A DNA stretch of 64,000 bases, taken from positions 1,674,001-1,738,000 of the forward strand of contig OZ244736.1 of the NCBI GenBank assembly GCA_965219405.1, written 5' to 3'. Position numbers and translations under genes: made by a program. Positions within the stretch are counted from its first letter, which is position 1. Each line of letters starts with the position of its first letter. Positions 10,281 through 17,738 of this stretch are shown here, piece after piece. Below the pieces are notes generated by a model that saw only the letters and a list, made by a program, of their open reading frames with translations, was not told the DNA's origin and did not search any database. The stretch comes from VXMO01 sp965219405. Its GTDB lineage: Bacteria; Chloroflexota; Dehalococcoidia; UBA6926.

Positions 10281-10727
10281 TTACGCGCTGAGTACGCGCA
10301 AGAACTCGCCCGAGGTTACAAACTCAACGCCGCCGTAGCCCCACATCCGGAGCACTTCCCTGTCAGCTGTCACGAGATAGCGCGCGCCCCCTGCGTGGGC
10401 TGCCTCAACCAACCGCCGGTCTCCCGCGTCCTTCAACGTCAACTCTTCCAGAATAGGCGCTTCGACCAGGATCGATCTCTCTCTCAGTTCCGTCAGCAGT
10501 TCATCCCGTTCTTCTCTGCTGCCAAGTCTTTCTATCCACCGCGCGCCGACGACCAGTTCCGCCTCTCGCAATGTCTCCCGAGATGCCACGTGCTGAAAAC
10601 TGCCGGCTCGCCATAGATCCAGGATGCGGCTGGCGGAGCCGCCGCGGCGCGCAAGCGCGCCCACAAGGAGATTGGTATCGATGATGGCCCGCAACGGCGC
10701 TCCGTCTGCGGAAAACCGGGCACACAC
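10281..10727 (-). CDS. PIN-domain protein (VapC-like putative RNase)
   Basis: The 148-residue protein starts with a short tail then AIIDTNLLVGAL, carrying the first catalytic aspartate. LREAELV supplies the conserved Glu, and DAGDRRLVEAAHAGGARYLVTADREVL supplies the C-terminal acidic residues. It belongs to the COG1569-like PIN toxins. No antitoxin is adjacent: the upstream neighbour is a membrane protein 16 nt away. The nearest AbrB antitoxin is 1.6 kb away on the other strand. Either the partner is remote or the gene is domesticated. Confidence 0.85.
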   Translation of the reverse strand: MCARFSADGAPLRAIIDTNLLVGALARRGGSASRILDLWRAGSFQHVASRETLREAELVVGARWIERLGSREERDELLTELRERSILVEAPILEELTLKDAGDRRLVEAAHAGGARYLVTADREVLRMWGYGGVEFVTSGEFLRVLSA

Positions 10728-10743
10728 AGTCTATAGGCGTCGG

Positions 10744-11196
10744 CTAACTCAGCGGCCTGGAAACAACCACGCGAGTCATTGCCCATCGCACCATCAATAG
10801 CGGGGTGATGATAGCTGCGATGATCGGTCCACGGCCAACATCCGGCAGTTGCGGATCCACCGTTGTGGCGGCGTAGATACTGATCACTATGAGGATCACC
10901 TCCATCAGCAACTCGCGATTTCCTGGACGTTTCAGCAGGCCGGCGTTCCAGAATGAAACCTCTCGTAGGGCGGCAGGCAAGCTCGATCCAATGGCAACTG
11001 CAATCAGCGCCCACGCGATGATAGTGAATTGGGGCAGGAGCACTCCGATGACATGGAGGTTCAGGAGCACGGAGATGAATCCGATGGCGGCCCACCAGGG
11101 ATTGGATGTTGCTGCGCCGAAGCGCCCTCCCGTGTACAGAACATACGCGCAGAATACGCTGATCAGGGCCAGGATGATAAAGAAGCTCTCAAGCAT
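10744..11196 (-). CDS. small membrane protein, unknown
   Basis: The 150-residue protein has about four transmembrane helices (about 3-20, 35-55, 60-75 and 95-140 as two), with short polar loops such as LREVSFWNAGLLKRPGNRE. I recognise no family. It lies between ruvA and the PIN gene on the same strand (17 nt from ruvA, 16 nt to the PIN gene), so it is probably in one transcript. Confidence 0.7.
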   Translation of the reverse strand: MLESFFIILALISVFCAYVLYTGGRFGAATSNPWWAAIGFISVLLNLHVIGVLLPQFTIIAWALIAVAIGSSLPAALREVSFWNAGLLKRPGNRELLMEVILIVISIYAATTVDPQLPDVGRGPIIAAIITPLLMVRWAMTRVVVSRPLS

Positions 11197-11213
11197 GGTT
11201 CCCTACTATTCCA

Positions 11214-11816
11214 TTACGCACTCAGCGTGGCCAACGCGAGGCGCACGCGCTCATCAAGCGGGGGTAACTCTTCAGCTTCCAGGTTCGCGACTGCTGAAAC
11301 CGCGAGGCGAATCTCCTGCGCGTTATAGCCCAGCGAGTGCAGGACGGCGGTCAGCTCAGCGTCGACGATGGCAGGCGCGCGTGTTGGACTTGCGGTCAGG
11401 CCGGCAATATCGAGCTCATCCAGTTTGCCCTTGAGTTCCACGATGATGCGCGACGCGCTTCGTTTGCCGACGCCCGGCGCTCGCGCGAGGGCCGCAGCAT
11501 CACCCTGCTCTATCGCCTCCACCAGGTCGGCGGGCGACAGCACCGACAGAATAACCAATCCAAGGCGTGGGCCGATGCCGGAGACGCCGAGAAGCGCAGT
11601 GAACGCCGCCTTTTCCTCCGCGTTGCGAAATCCGTAGAGAGTAACGCTCTCGTCGCGGATCATGAGGTGCGTGAAGAGACGAACGTGGGCACCAATGGGA
11701 CCGAGGCCGGACAATGCGGACGATGGAACCTGGGCGCGAACGCTGACACCGCCGATGGCAACATCAACCCAGTCCTCGCCGCGCGCTTCAAGTATGCCCT
11801 GGATGCTGGAAATCAT
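11214..11816 (-). CDS. ruvA: Holliday junction helicase subunit RuvA
   Basis: It binds four-way junctions and loads RuvB. The 200-residue product begins MISSIQGILEARGEDWVDVAIGGV (OB-fold domain I). The two helix-hairpin-helix motifs are in LLGVSGIGPRLGLVIL and LARAPGVGKRSASRIIVELK. The C-terminal domain III (LHSLGYNAQEIRLAVSAV) contacts RuvB. The start at 11816 is fixed by homology; the open frame further upstream is not RuvA-like. ruvC is 2.7 kb away and ruvB is not in the window, so the classic ruvCAB cluster is dispersed. Confidence 0.95.
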   Translation of the reverse strand: MISSIQGILEARGEDWVDVAIGGVSVRAQVPSSALSGLGPIGAHVRLFTHLMIRDESVTLYGFRNAEEKAAFTALLGVSGIGPRLGLVILSVLSPADLVEAIEQGDAAALARAPGVGKRSASRIIVELKGKLDELDIAGLTASPTRAPAIVDAELTAVLHSLGYNAQEIRLAVSAVANLEAEELPPLDERVRLALATLSA

Positions 11817-11865
11817 CACTGAAAGGGTAACAGAGAGAGCTGTAAACCTGCGCTGAGTGAATGAT

Positions 11866-12228
11866 CTAGGACTGGGACGGTAAGTCTTCGAGCTTGTCCA
11901 CGAGGCTTGAGATATGAGCAAGTGCCAATTGGATATCCTCGCTGCCCAGCCAGCCCTCATAGAAGTTGATATGAAGGCTGTTTGCGAGTTGCATCGCCAG
12001 AGAGAGGTCTGTGTCCTCGGTCTCCCTAACTACGGCACGCAGAATCACAAAGAGTTCTGTGTGTCCGGTATGGTCCAGCCCGCGATCTTCTCCGACTGCC
12101 TTGACGATCTGCGCAGCCGCGCCCCAGCCCTTTTCAGAGGCCTGGTGGAGGTCTCCCTGCTCCAGCTCCTGGTAGGCCTGACGGAGGAAGATTCGGCTCT
12201 GCGCCGCGTATCGATTTGCTACAACCAT
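11866..12228 (-). CDS. PaREP1/HEPN-like helical protein
   Basis: The 120-residue all-helical protein has the pattern of PaREP1/HEPN-like families: SRIFLRQAYQELEQGDLHQASEKGWGAAAQIVKAV, followed by HTELFVIL, LANSLHINFYEGWL and a final helix. HEPN proteins are often RNases or partners of nucleotidyltransferases. I cannot place a clear R-x4-6-H catalytic motif here. A TAAAAT -10 box ends 6 nt before the ATG with no Shine-Dalgarno, suggesting a leaderless mRNA. No obvious partner gene overlaps it. Confidence 0.65.
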   Translation of the reverse strand: MVVANRYAAQSRIFLRQAYQELEQGDLHQASEKGWGAAAQIVKAVGEDRGLDHTGHTELFVILRAVVRETEDTDLSLAMQLANSLHINFYEGWLGSEDIQLALAHISSLVDKLEDLPSQS

Positions 12229-12234
12229 GGGGAC

Positions 12235-12240
12235 ATTTTA
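12235..12240 (-). promoter_or_regulatory. -10 box, leaderless start of the PaREP1-like gene
   Basis: TAAAAT on the minus strand ends 6 nt before the ATG at 12228. No clear -35 is seen. Confidence 0.45.
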
Positions 12241-12315
12241 CATGGCCACTCTCTACCCCGGAGGAGTTACACAGCAGTAGGATTGTCTGAGTGGGCAACT
12301 GATGAGAGGCGATTC

Positions 12316-12534
12316 ATGCGTATTTCCAAGAGCGGACAAGTAACCATCCCGAAGGAATTGCGAGAGCGATTTGGGCTTCATCGTGATGTGGAGGTCGAGA
12401 TAACCGCCATTGAGGGCGGGCTACTGATTAGCAAGCACTCCGCGGTCGAGCACCCTGTGGATCGGGTGGCCGGAATACTGGATGGCAGGGATTTTGATGT
12501 GGACGAGTACATCCAGGAGATTCGGGGAAGGTGA
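12316..12534 (+). CDS. AbrB/MazE/SpoVT-family antitoxin, no adjacent toxin
   Basis: The 72-residue protein has a swapped-hairpin AbrB fold: MRISKSGQVTIPKELRERFGLHRDVEVEITAIEGGLLISK, then a C-terminal tail (VDRVAGILDGRDFDVDEYIQEIRG) of the kind that binds a VapC PIN toxin. The ATG at 12316 has GAGAGG about 6 nt upstream. The longer open frame to 11914 is non-coding. No PIN gene follows: the next gene is convergent, with 3 nt between stops. It is an orphan antitoxin or the remnant of a vapBC pair. Confidence 0.85.
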   Translation: MRISKSGQVTIPKELRERFGLHRDVEVEITAIEGGLLISKHSAVEHPVDRVAGILDGRDFDVDEYIQEIRGR

Positions 12535-12537
12535 TTC

Positions 12538-13101
12538 CTAGGGCAAGCGGAAGAGACGCCAATCTGGGATACCCGCCGCCAACAGATTTTCACGCGCCAG
12601 ATCAACCAATTCCTGCGCCGGCGAGACAATGAGATATGGGGCTTGGGCGGCGTACACAAAGCCTGCAACCCCTACGTCAGCCAGTTCCGCGAGTTTTATT
12701 GCACGCTCCACTTCGAGTGGCATTTTTCTATTGTGCGACTGGTCATAACTGACTGTGAGTCGGTGTGGACGTCTCAGGGTTTCATCAGCCAATTCTGTTA
12801 CACAGATGTGCTTCGGTGTGAGCGGATTGGCAGCGATGGGCAAGCTGACCCCTGTTGTTGGATCGAAGAATACGTGCCGATCATGGTCATCCATTGATAA
12901 GGCTTCAGCACGATTCGCCGCCAGAAGGACGCTCGTGTTACTCAACTCCGCGCCAACTATCCGCCGATATCTTTGGATGTCCTCGTCGGGCCACGTCCGC
13001 TCGAACATCGGAACTACTACCCATTCATCAATTGGAGCAAGTATTTCCATAAGTGGTCGCTTTGCCAAGTCATTGGTGTCGCCCAAGTGACTTACATGCA
13101 T
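12538..13101 (-). CDS. hypothetical protein, 187 residues
   Basis: A soluble protein of unrecognised family. GGGAG precedes the ATG at 13101 by about 5 nt. Segments include MEILAPIDEWVVVPMFERTWPDEDIQRYRRIVG, a middle part with HVFFDPTTGVSLPIAANPLTPKHICV, and a C-terminal AQELVDLARENLLAAGIPDWRLF. There is no signal peptide or membrane helix. Codon use looks like the surrounding genes. The function cannot be assigned from sequence. Confidence 0.6.
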   Translation of the reverse strand: MHVSHLGDTNDLAKRPLMEILAPIDEWVVVPMFERTWPDEDIQRYRRIVGAELSNTSVLLAANRAEALSMDDHDRHVFFDPTTGVSLPIAANPLTPKHICVTELADETLRRPHRLTVSYDQSHNRKMPLEVERAIKLAELADVGVAGFVYAAQAPYLIVSPAQELVDLARENLLAAGIPDWRLFRLP

Positions 13102-13140
13102 TCTCCCGCTCCCTTACGCCCACTATGTGGACTAGCAGAT

Positions 13141-13165
13141 GGATTCCGGCTTTCGCCGGAATGAG
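13141..13165. repeat. dispersed palindrome, variant copy 1
   Basis: ATTCCGGC (13143-13150), TTTC, GCCGGAAT (13155-13162), then GAG. It is a variant of the ATTCCCGC/GCGGGAAT palindrome found at four other places. It lies between the hypothetical gene and the 3' end of the acyl-CoA dehydrogenase gene. Confidence 0.7.
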
Positions 13166-13174
13166 GGAAAGGCG

Positions 13175-14383
13175 TTATCGTGGGAGGCCGAGTCCGCGCC
13201 AAGCGATGATGTTTGCGCCGAGGGCGATGCCGCCACCGCCGCCGGACTCGTTCTGGGACAGCATGTAATGCGTGCCGTAGATGCCGTCGCCCGGCGCCCG
13301 ATGCTCGCCCTTATGCAGCGCAATGTACGGCCCCAAGGCTCTCGCGAATGTCGGCCAGAGCCAATACTTTGACGTGTGGAGCACGCGCCAGCCGGACATC
13401 GCTCCCTCCGCCTGCGGAACCTCTCCTGCCGCCTGCATTGCGGCGACACGATACGCCAGCATTCGGTCAATCTCAAGCGTAACCCGCAGATCCGCCAACT
13501 GGTGCCGCGTGACGCCATTGTTCAGTATCGACTCCCCGTTGAATTTCACATCGCGCGCCATCGTGATAAAGCGGTCGAATACGCCGATCTGTCTTGCAGC
13601 GTTGTCGATGCCCGTCCGCTCGAAATTGAGCGTCGTCATGGCCGCATACCAGCCTCGGTTCATCTCGCCGATGAGATAACGCTTTGGCACGCGGACCTCA
13701 TCCATGAAGACTTCATTCCATCGGCGGGTGCCGAAGAAGTCATACAAAGGCCGCAGTGTGATGCCGGGCATCATGTTTCCGTCATCGTTTGTCAATTGCA
13801 TTGCCAGGTACGTGATGCCGCGATGCTTCGGGGCGGTCGGATCCGTACGGACGAGGATGTGGTACCAGTTGGAGAAGTGCGAGCCGGACGACCATATCTT
13901 TTGGCCTGTCACGACGATGTCGTCGCCGTCTTCCACACCGCGTGTCTGCAGGCTGGCAAGGTCTGTTCCTGCATTCGGTTCGCTGTAGCCCTGCGCCCAA
14001 TCGATATCTGCGGTGGCCATCCTGGGGAGGAATTGTTCCTTGAGCCAATCGGAGCCATGAAACATGATTGCGCCGGTGATGTTGGCGCTCGGCGTGCCTT
14101 CAGGAGCGTCCGCGTACCCGAGTTCTTCCATGTAGACAAATTGATTGTCAAACGGGGCATTCGCGCCGCCGAATTCCTCCGGCCAGTGCATCGTGTACCA
14201 GCCCTTATCAACAAGCTTCTTAATGAACTCATGGTCATGCTGTCGTGATTCGGCGTTCGCATAGTCGATGGAGCGAACGTTGATGGAGTGAGCCTCAAAA
14301 TCTCGAGGGTCCCAGTTTTCTTTTAAGAACGTGCGAACCTCGCCGCGGAACTGCTCCGCCTCCGGCGATAGTCTGAAGTCCAT
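13175..14383 (-). CDS. acyl-CoA dehydrogenase
   Basis: This FAD enzyme introduces a C2-C3 double bond into acyl-CoA thioesters. The 402-residue product starts MDFRLSPEAEQFRGEVRTFLKENW. It has the helical N-domain, the beta-domain YSEPNAGTDLASLQTRGVEDGDDIVVTGQKIWSS, the substrate/FAD strand ITLRPLYDFFGTRRWNEVFMDEVRVP and the C-terminal helical domain to ALGANIIAWRGLGLPR. The start at 14383 has GGAGGGAG upstream. The frame stays open further upstream only because it reads through a dispersed palindrome. Substrate cannot be told; CaiB and crotonase genes at 52-55 kb may serve related acyl-CoA metabolism. Confidence 0.92.
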   Translation of the reverse strand: MDFRLSPEAEQFRGEVRTFLKENWDPRDFEAHSINVRSIDYANAESRQHDHEFIKKLVDKGWYTMHWPEEFGGANAPFDNQFVYMEELGYADAPEGTPSANITGAIMFHGSDWLKEQFLPRMATADIDWAQGYSEPNAGTDLASLQTRGVEDGDDIVVTGQKIWSSGSHFSNWYHILVRTDPTAPKHRGITYLAMQLTNDDGNMMPGITLRPLYDFFGTRRWNEVFMDEVRVPKRYLIGEMNRGWYAAMTTLNFERTGIDNAARQIGVFDRFITMARDVKFNGESILNNGVTRHQLADLRVTLEIDRMLAYRVAAMQAAGEVPQAEGAMSGWRVLHTSKYWLWPTFARALGPYIALHKGEHRAPGDGIYGTHYMLSQNESGGGGGIALGANIIAWRGLGLPR

Positions 14384-14404
14384 CGGTTCTCCCTCCACCC
14401 AACC

Positions 14405-14454
14405 CTCCCCAACGGGGGAGGAGACTCTGGATTCCCGCTTTCGCGGGAATGACA
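14405..14454. repeat. two dispersed palindromes, including ATTCCCGC-type copy 2
   Basis: CTCCCC-AACG-GGGGAG (14405-14420) is followed by GGATTCCCGC-TTTC-GCGGGAATGACA (14429-14454). They fill most of the 89-nt gap between ruvC and the acyl-CoA dehydrogenase gene. The second gives the peptide FPRKRESR when read on the minus strand. Confidence 0.8.
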
Positions 14455-14472
14455 GGCGCGTACTCTCTTGTG

Positions 14473-14988
14473 TCAGCGTAGCAGATTGGCCGCGTTGGTT
14501 TGAATAGAGGAGGATTGAACGGCGTCGCACATAGCGACGGCGAGGGCGTCCGTGGCATCCGCCGGAACCTTGCCTTCCGGCATCGCCACCTGCATCCTCA
14601 GCAGCCGATCAACGTCCTGCTTGGTGGCCCTGCCGTGTCCGGCGACGGTGCTCTTCACCTGCGCAGGAGCGTATTGGCGGACAGGGATGCCTCGCTCCGC
14701 AGCGATAACGAGCGCGACGCCTCGCGCCTCCCCTACCGAGAATGCCGCTTTGACGTTCCGCCCGACAAATGGGCTCTCAATGGCGATGGCATCAGGACTC
14801 AGGCGACCCACAATCTCAAGCAGCCCTTCACGGAGTCGCAAGAGTCGCATTTCCAAGGGATCATCCCGCTTGAGGCGGACGACGCCGCACTCCACGAATG
14901 AATGGGGGCTGCCGTCGTCTTTCGTATCTAGCGCCCCGTACCCGGCAACGTGCGTTCCGGGGTCGATGCCAAGGACGCGCGCCATCAT
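14473..14988 (-). CDS. ruvC: Holliday junction endonuclease RuvC
   Basis: It cuts Holliday junctions symmetrically. MARVLGIDPGTHVAGYGALD carries the first catalytic aspartate. AIESPFVGRNVKAAFSVGEARG carries the second acidic residue. The C-terminal DATDALAVAMCDA (VPADATDALAVA) holds the last acidic pair. The start is placed at the first of two adjacent ATGs, 21 nt after the yebC stop; a GTG at 15003 is possible. It forms a two-gene unit with yebC, an arrangement common in bacteria (yebC-ruvC). Confidence 0.93.
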   Translation of the reverse strand: MMARVLGIDPGTHVAGYGALDTKDDGSPHSFVECGVVRLKRDDPLEMRLLRLREGLLEIVGRLSPDAIAIESPFVGRNVKAAFSVGEARGVALVIAAERGIPVRQYAPAQVKSTVAGHGRATKQDVDRLLRMQVAMPEGKVPADATDALAVAMCDAVQSSSIQTNAANLLR

Positions 14989-15009
14989 AGGCCGCCGTGT
15001 CACGCGGGC

Positions 15010-15765
15010 CTAGACGGCCGCGGCGTCTTCCAGGACTTCCGCAGGGAAATCGGCGTTGGTATATACCTGTTGAACGTCATCGAGTTCATCGAGTCGCTCC
15101 AAGAGGCGGAGATTCTGCTTGGCTGCCGAGACTTCCAGATCGACTTGTGTCTTTGGGCGCATGGTGATTTCGGCCTGGACGACCTTTGCGCCCTGCTCTG
15201 CCATGGCTGCGCGAACCGCCTCAAGCTGGCCCGGAGCAGTGTAGACCTCCAACTGCCCGCCGTCCGGATCGCCAACGTCTTCCGCGCCCGCATCAATAGC
15301 AGACAGCGCCACTTCTTCGAGATCGTCGTCAGAACCTTCAACGACGATCGTTCCGGTATTGTCAAATATCCAGTTGACGCTGCCGACCTCGCCGATATTG
15401 CCGCCCTGCCTGCTGAAGGTGGAGCGAACTTCGTTCGAGGTACGGTTGCGATTGTCGGTTAGCGCTTGCACGAGAATCGCAACGCCACCGATTCCATAGC
15501 CTTCATACCAGATCTCTTCGAGCGCATCACCATTGTCGCCACCAGCAATCTTCTTGAGAGTGCGATCAATGTTATCGTTCGGCATGCCGGCGTCCTTGGC
15601 ATGCTGCACAGCGAGTCTGAGGCTGGGATTGAACTCCACGCTCACTCCGCCATCGCGGGCGGCGGTGGTTATCTCACGCGACAACTTCGTAAAGAGCTTC
15701 GCACGCTTGGCGTCAGTTGCGCCCTTTTTTCTTTGGATTGTTGACCAATGCGAGTGCCCAGACAT
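15010..15765 (-). CDS. yebC: YebC/PmpR-family protein
   Basis: The 251-residue protein is of the TACO1/YebC family, members of which bind DNA as regulators or relieve ribosome stalling. It begins MSGHSHWSTIQRKKGATDAKRAKLFTKLSREI and contains PNDNIDRTLKK, YEGYGIGGVAILVQALTDNRNRT and FSRQGGNIGEVGSVNWIFD, the diagnostic blocks. A TAGAAT hexamer ends 6 nt before the ATG with no Shine-Dalgarno, pointing to a leaderless transcript. ruvC follows in the same transcript. Confidence 0.95.
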   Translation of the reverse strand: MSGHSHWSTIQRKKGATDAKRAKLFTKLSREITTAARDGGVSVEFNPSLRLAVQHAKDAGMPNDNIDRTLKKIAGGDNGDALEEIWYEGYGIGGVAILVQALTDNRNRTSNEVRSTFSRQGGNIGEVGSVNWIFDNTGTIVVEGSDDDLEEVALSAIDAGAEDVGDPDGGQLEVYTAPGQLEAVRAAMAEQGAKVVQAEITMRPKTQVDLEVSAAKQNLRLLERLDELDDVQQVYTNADFPAEVLEDAAAV

Positions 15766-15771
15766 GGTTTT

Positions 15772-15803
15772 ATTCTACGTCATGCGGAAATGAATCGTGT
15801 CAA
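15772..15803 (-). promoter_or_regulatory. yebC promoter, leaderless geometry
   Basis: On the minus strand TTGACA (15803-15798) and TAGAAT (15777-15772) are 20 nt apart, longer than ideal. The ATG follows the -10 by 6 nt. Confidence 0.45.
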
Positions 15804-15851
15804 GCGCGCCGAACTGAGCAACTCGCCCTGGACTCAATAGTCCCAGAGGTT

Positions 15852-16445
15852 CTAACGTCGTCGCCTGCGCCGGCGGCGGCGCTGCTGCGGCTGTTGGCCT
15901 TCCGGCTCTTCTTCCGGTTCTGCGGACGGCAGCAACCCCTCTATGGGTTTCACCCGGATAACAGCGTTTTCAAGGTCAATCGTGGCGATCTCATCCGTAT
16001 TCGGAATCAGCGTTTCGGGCCGCCCCTCCGCTCGGACAACCAAAACGTCATTGACACCGGTCTCGATGATGTCCTCGACGGTTCCAATCGATTCGCCGTC
16101 AGTTTCCGTGACGACGGGAAGGCCAATCAACTGAAATCGATAGTAGGCGCCGTCCGGCAATGGGATGACGTCCTCTTCCCGAATATCAAGTGTTGCGCCG
16201 CGGGGGATTGTTTCAGCTTGTGTGCGGGAGCGAACTTCATCAAACTGGACGATGAGTCGATCCAGGCCACTGGCACGGGTGCTTGCAACGGTTACAGGCT
16301 CTTCCATGAGGAAGAGCCTGCTGCCCGATTCAAACCGCTGAGGAAAGTCCGTCAGGACTTCTACTTTAAGTTCGCCCTTGATGCCAAAAGGGCCACTGAT
16401 ACGACCAACTGTTATGTAGGGTGATGAAGTAAAGCGTCGATCCAC
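15852..16445 (-). CDS. rimM: 16S rRNA processing protein RimM with poly-Arg tail
   Basis: This assembly factor binds S19 and helps mature the 30S head. ITVGRISGPFGIKGELKVEVLTDFPQRF is the RimM N-domain. The PRC-barrel domain includes YYRFQLIGLPVVTETDGESIGTVEDIIETGVNDVLVV and LIPNTDEIATIDLENAVIRV. Beyond the normal end (EGLL) there is an acidic/Gln linker and nine consecutive arginines, encoded by mixed Arg codons. Such a tail is not part of the family core. The GTG start lies 13 nt after the khpA stop in the rpsP-khpA-rimM operon. Confidence 0.93.
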   Translation of the reverse strand: MDRRFTSSPYITVGRISGPFGIKGELKVEVLTDFPQRFESGSRLFLMEEPVTVASTRASGLDRLIVQFDEVRSRTQAETIPRGATLDIREEDVIPLPDGAYYRFQLIGLPVVTETDGESIGTVEDIIETGVNDVLVVRAEGRPETLIPNTDEIATIDLENAVIRVKPIEGLLPSAEPEEEPEGQQPQQRRRRRRRRR

Positions 16446-16458
16446 AGGCTTGACGATT

Positions 16459-16695
16459 CTAGACGATCTCCAAACTGGCTCTCACACCACGCCTGATCGC
16501 GGCAATCCTGAGCACCGTTCGGATGGCTTCAGCAACACGGCCACCACGGCCAATGACCTTGCCCTTGTCACCTTCGGCAACAACAAGGCTAATCAGGATC
16601 CGACCATCTTCCCCGACGCTTTCGGTCACGCGAACCGCGTCCTTGTCTTCGACGATGCTCATGGCGATAAATTCAACAAGCTCCTTCACGATCAC
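16459..16695 (-). CDS. khpA: KH-domain RNA-binding protein KhpA
   Basis: The 78-residue protein is a small single-KH protein (YlqC/KhpA family) that binds RNA, usually with KhpB. The GxxG loop is in KGKVIGRGGRVAEAIRTVLRI, and the N-terminal LVEFIAMSIVEDKDAVRV and IRRGVRASLEIV ends are typical. It sits 28 nt after rpsP and 13 nt before rimM, its usual place. The GTG start has no strong ribosome site, so translation may be coupled to rpsP. Confidence 0.93.
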   Translation of the reverse strand: MIVKELVEFIAMSIVEDKDAVRVTESVGEDGRILISLVVAEGDKGKVIGRGGRVAEAIRTVLRIAAIRRGVRASLEIV

Positions 16696-16723
16696 GTCCC
16701 AACTGCCATTGCTGGCACTTCAT

Positions 16724-16972
16724 TCATGCCGACGGGATAATCCCCTGTCGCCGGAAGAGCTTGCTTACGGCCTCACTAGGCTGGGCGCCCCTGCTCAGCC
16801 ACTCCCGCGCTTTATCTTGATCGACAGTAAGTGAGTCAGGGCCGGTGCGCGGGTTGTAGTGCCCTATGATTTCTACAAACGCTCCATCGCGCGGCGCCCG
16901 TTGGTCGGCCACCACGACACGATAGTGCGGTTGCTTTCGAAAGCCCTTGCGAGTTAGGCGAATACGCAGCAT
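16724..16972 (-). CDS. rpsP: 30S ribosomal protein S16
   Basis: The product is 82 residues, beginning MLRIRLTRKGFRKQPHYRVVVADQRAPRDGAFVEIIGHYNPRTG, the S16 signature. AAAGGAACAC upstream of the ATG at 16972 is a good ribosome site. It is the first gene of rpsP-khpA-rimM. A TATACT hexamer on the minus strand (17050-17045) could be its -10, but no good -35 is seen. ffh and trmD, frequent neighbours elsewhere, are absent. Confidence 0.97.
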   Translation of the reverse strand: MLRIRLTRKGFRKQPHYRVVVADQRAPRDGAFVEIIGHYNPRTGPDSLTVDQDKAREWLSRGAQPSEAVSKLFRRQGIIPSA

Positions 16973-17249
16973 GTGTTCCTTTACCTTTGCAACACCACGT
17001 TATTGGGAGGGTTGGAAGTAACCGTCTCGAGACTACTAAACCACAGTATAGACCCATAGGGCAAATGTCCCATCACCAAGCGGCTTCGGGGCCTTTCCCT
17101 TTCGGCACAAGGCGGCTTAACTGGAGCCAACTAACCAGTGATCTCCCATTATCATCGTTGACGTGACATTCAGGTGTCAATACGATTGTTCTACCATGCC
17201 CGGGCTCTGTTGACGACAGTAGAGCGAATCGGCTGACATTGAGGTACCG

Positions 17250-17723
17250 TTGACCGAACACGACACCGTCTTTGGCGATCAGGAATATCCACGGCGCAGA
17301 CGATTCAACCTCCGCCTGTTGTTGGGCGCAGGCGTAGTCGCTCTCGTCGTCGCTTACCTAATCTTTCTCTCACTTGATGCAGCAACGGCCGCCTACATGA
17401 ACGTGGATGAATTGGCAGCCGCGCCCGACATCACGGATGACCGTCGCCTTCGGGTGGGCGGGACAGTAACCGCCGGTTCCATCGTCCGAGGAGAGGACCT
17501 CAACTTCGAATTCGCGGTTCACGGTGAGGAGGCGACGATTCCGGTGGTCTACCAGGGAGCACCGCCTGACATCTTCGGAGACAACGCCATCGTTTTTGTC
17601 GAGGGATATTACACGCCCGGCGGGACGTTCAACGCGGACGTTCTGCTGACTCGCCATCCGGACACGATGGAGCCCCTACCCACCGGGGCGACAGCCCCCG
17701 ACTACGAACCCACATACGGCTAG
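17250..17723 (+). CDS. ccmE: cytochrome c maturation haem chaperone CcmE
   Basis: It carries haem outside the membrane to the CcmF lyase. A basic N-terminus and one transmembrane anchor (LLLGAGVVALVVAYLIFLSL, about residues 24-43) precede an OB-fold domain with LRVGGTVTAGSI, VVYQGAPPDIF and VFVEGYY. The haem-ligating histidine is in LLTRHPDTMEP, but the usual Tyr four residues later (HxxxY) is Met. GAGG precedes the TTG start by 5 nt. It opens the Ccm operon running to 24388. Confidence 0.9.
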   Translation: MTEHDTVFGDQEYPRRRRFNLRLLLGAGVVALVVAYLIFLSLDAATAAYMNVDELAAAPDITDDRRLRVGGTVTAGSIVRGEDLNFEFAVHGEEATIPVVYQGAPPDIFGDNAIVFVEGYYTPGGTFNADVLLTRHPDTMEPLPTGATAPDYEPTYG

Positions 17724-17738
17724 GCGGTTTACGCCACC

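Noticed and set aside
11914..12315. N-terminal extension of the AbrB-type antitoxin
   Set aside because: The extension overlaps the PaREP1-like gene antisense, and the AbrB domain with its ribosome site starts at 12316.
13376..14248. 290-codon open frame on the plus strand
   Set aside because: Antisense of the acyl-CoA dehydrogenase gene, with no family features.
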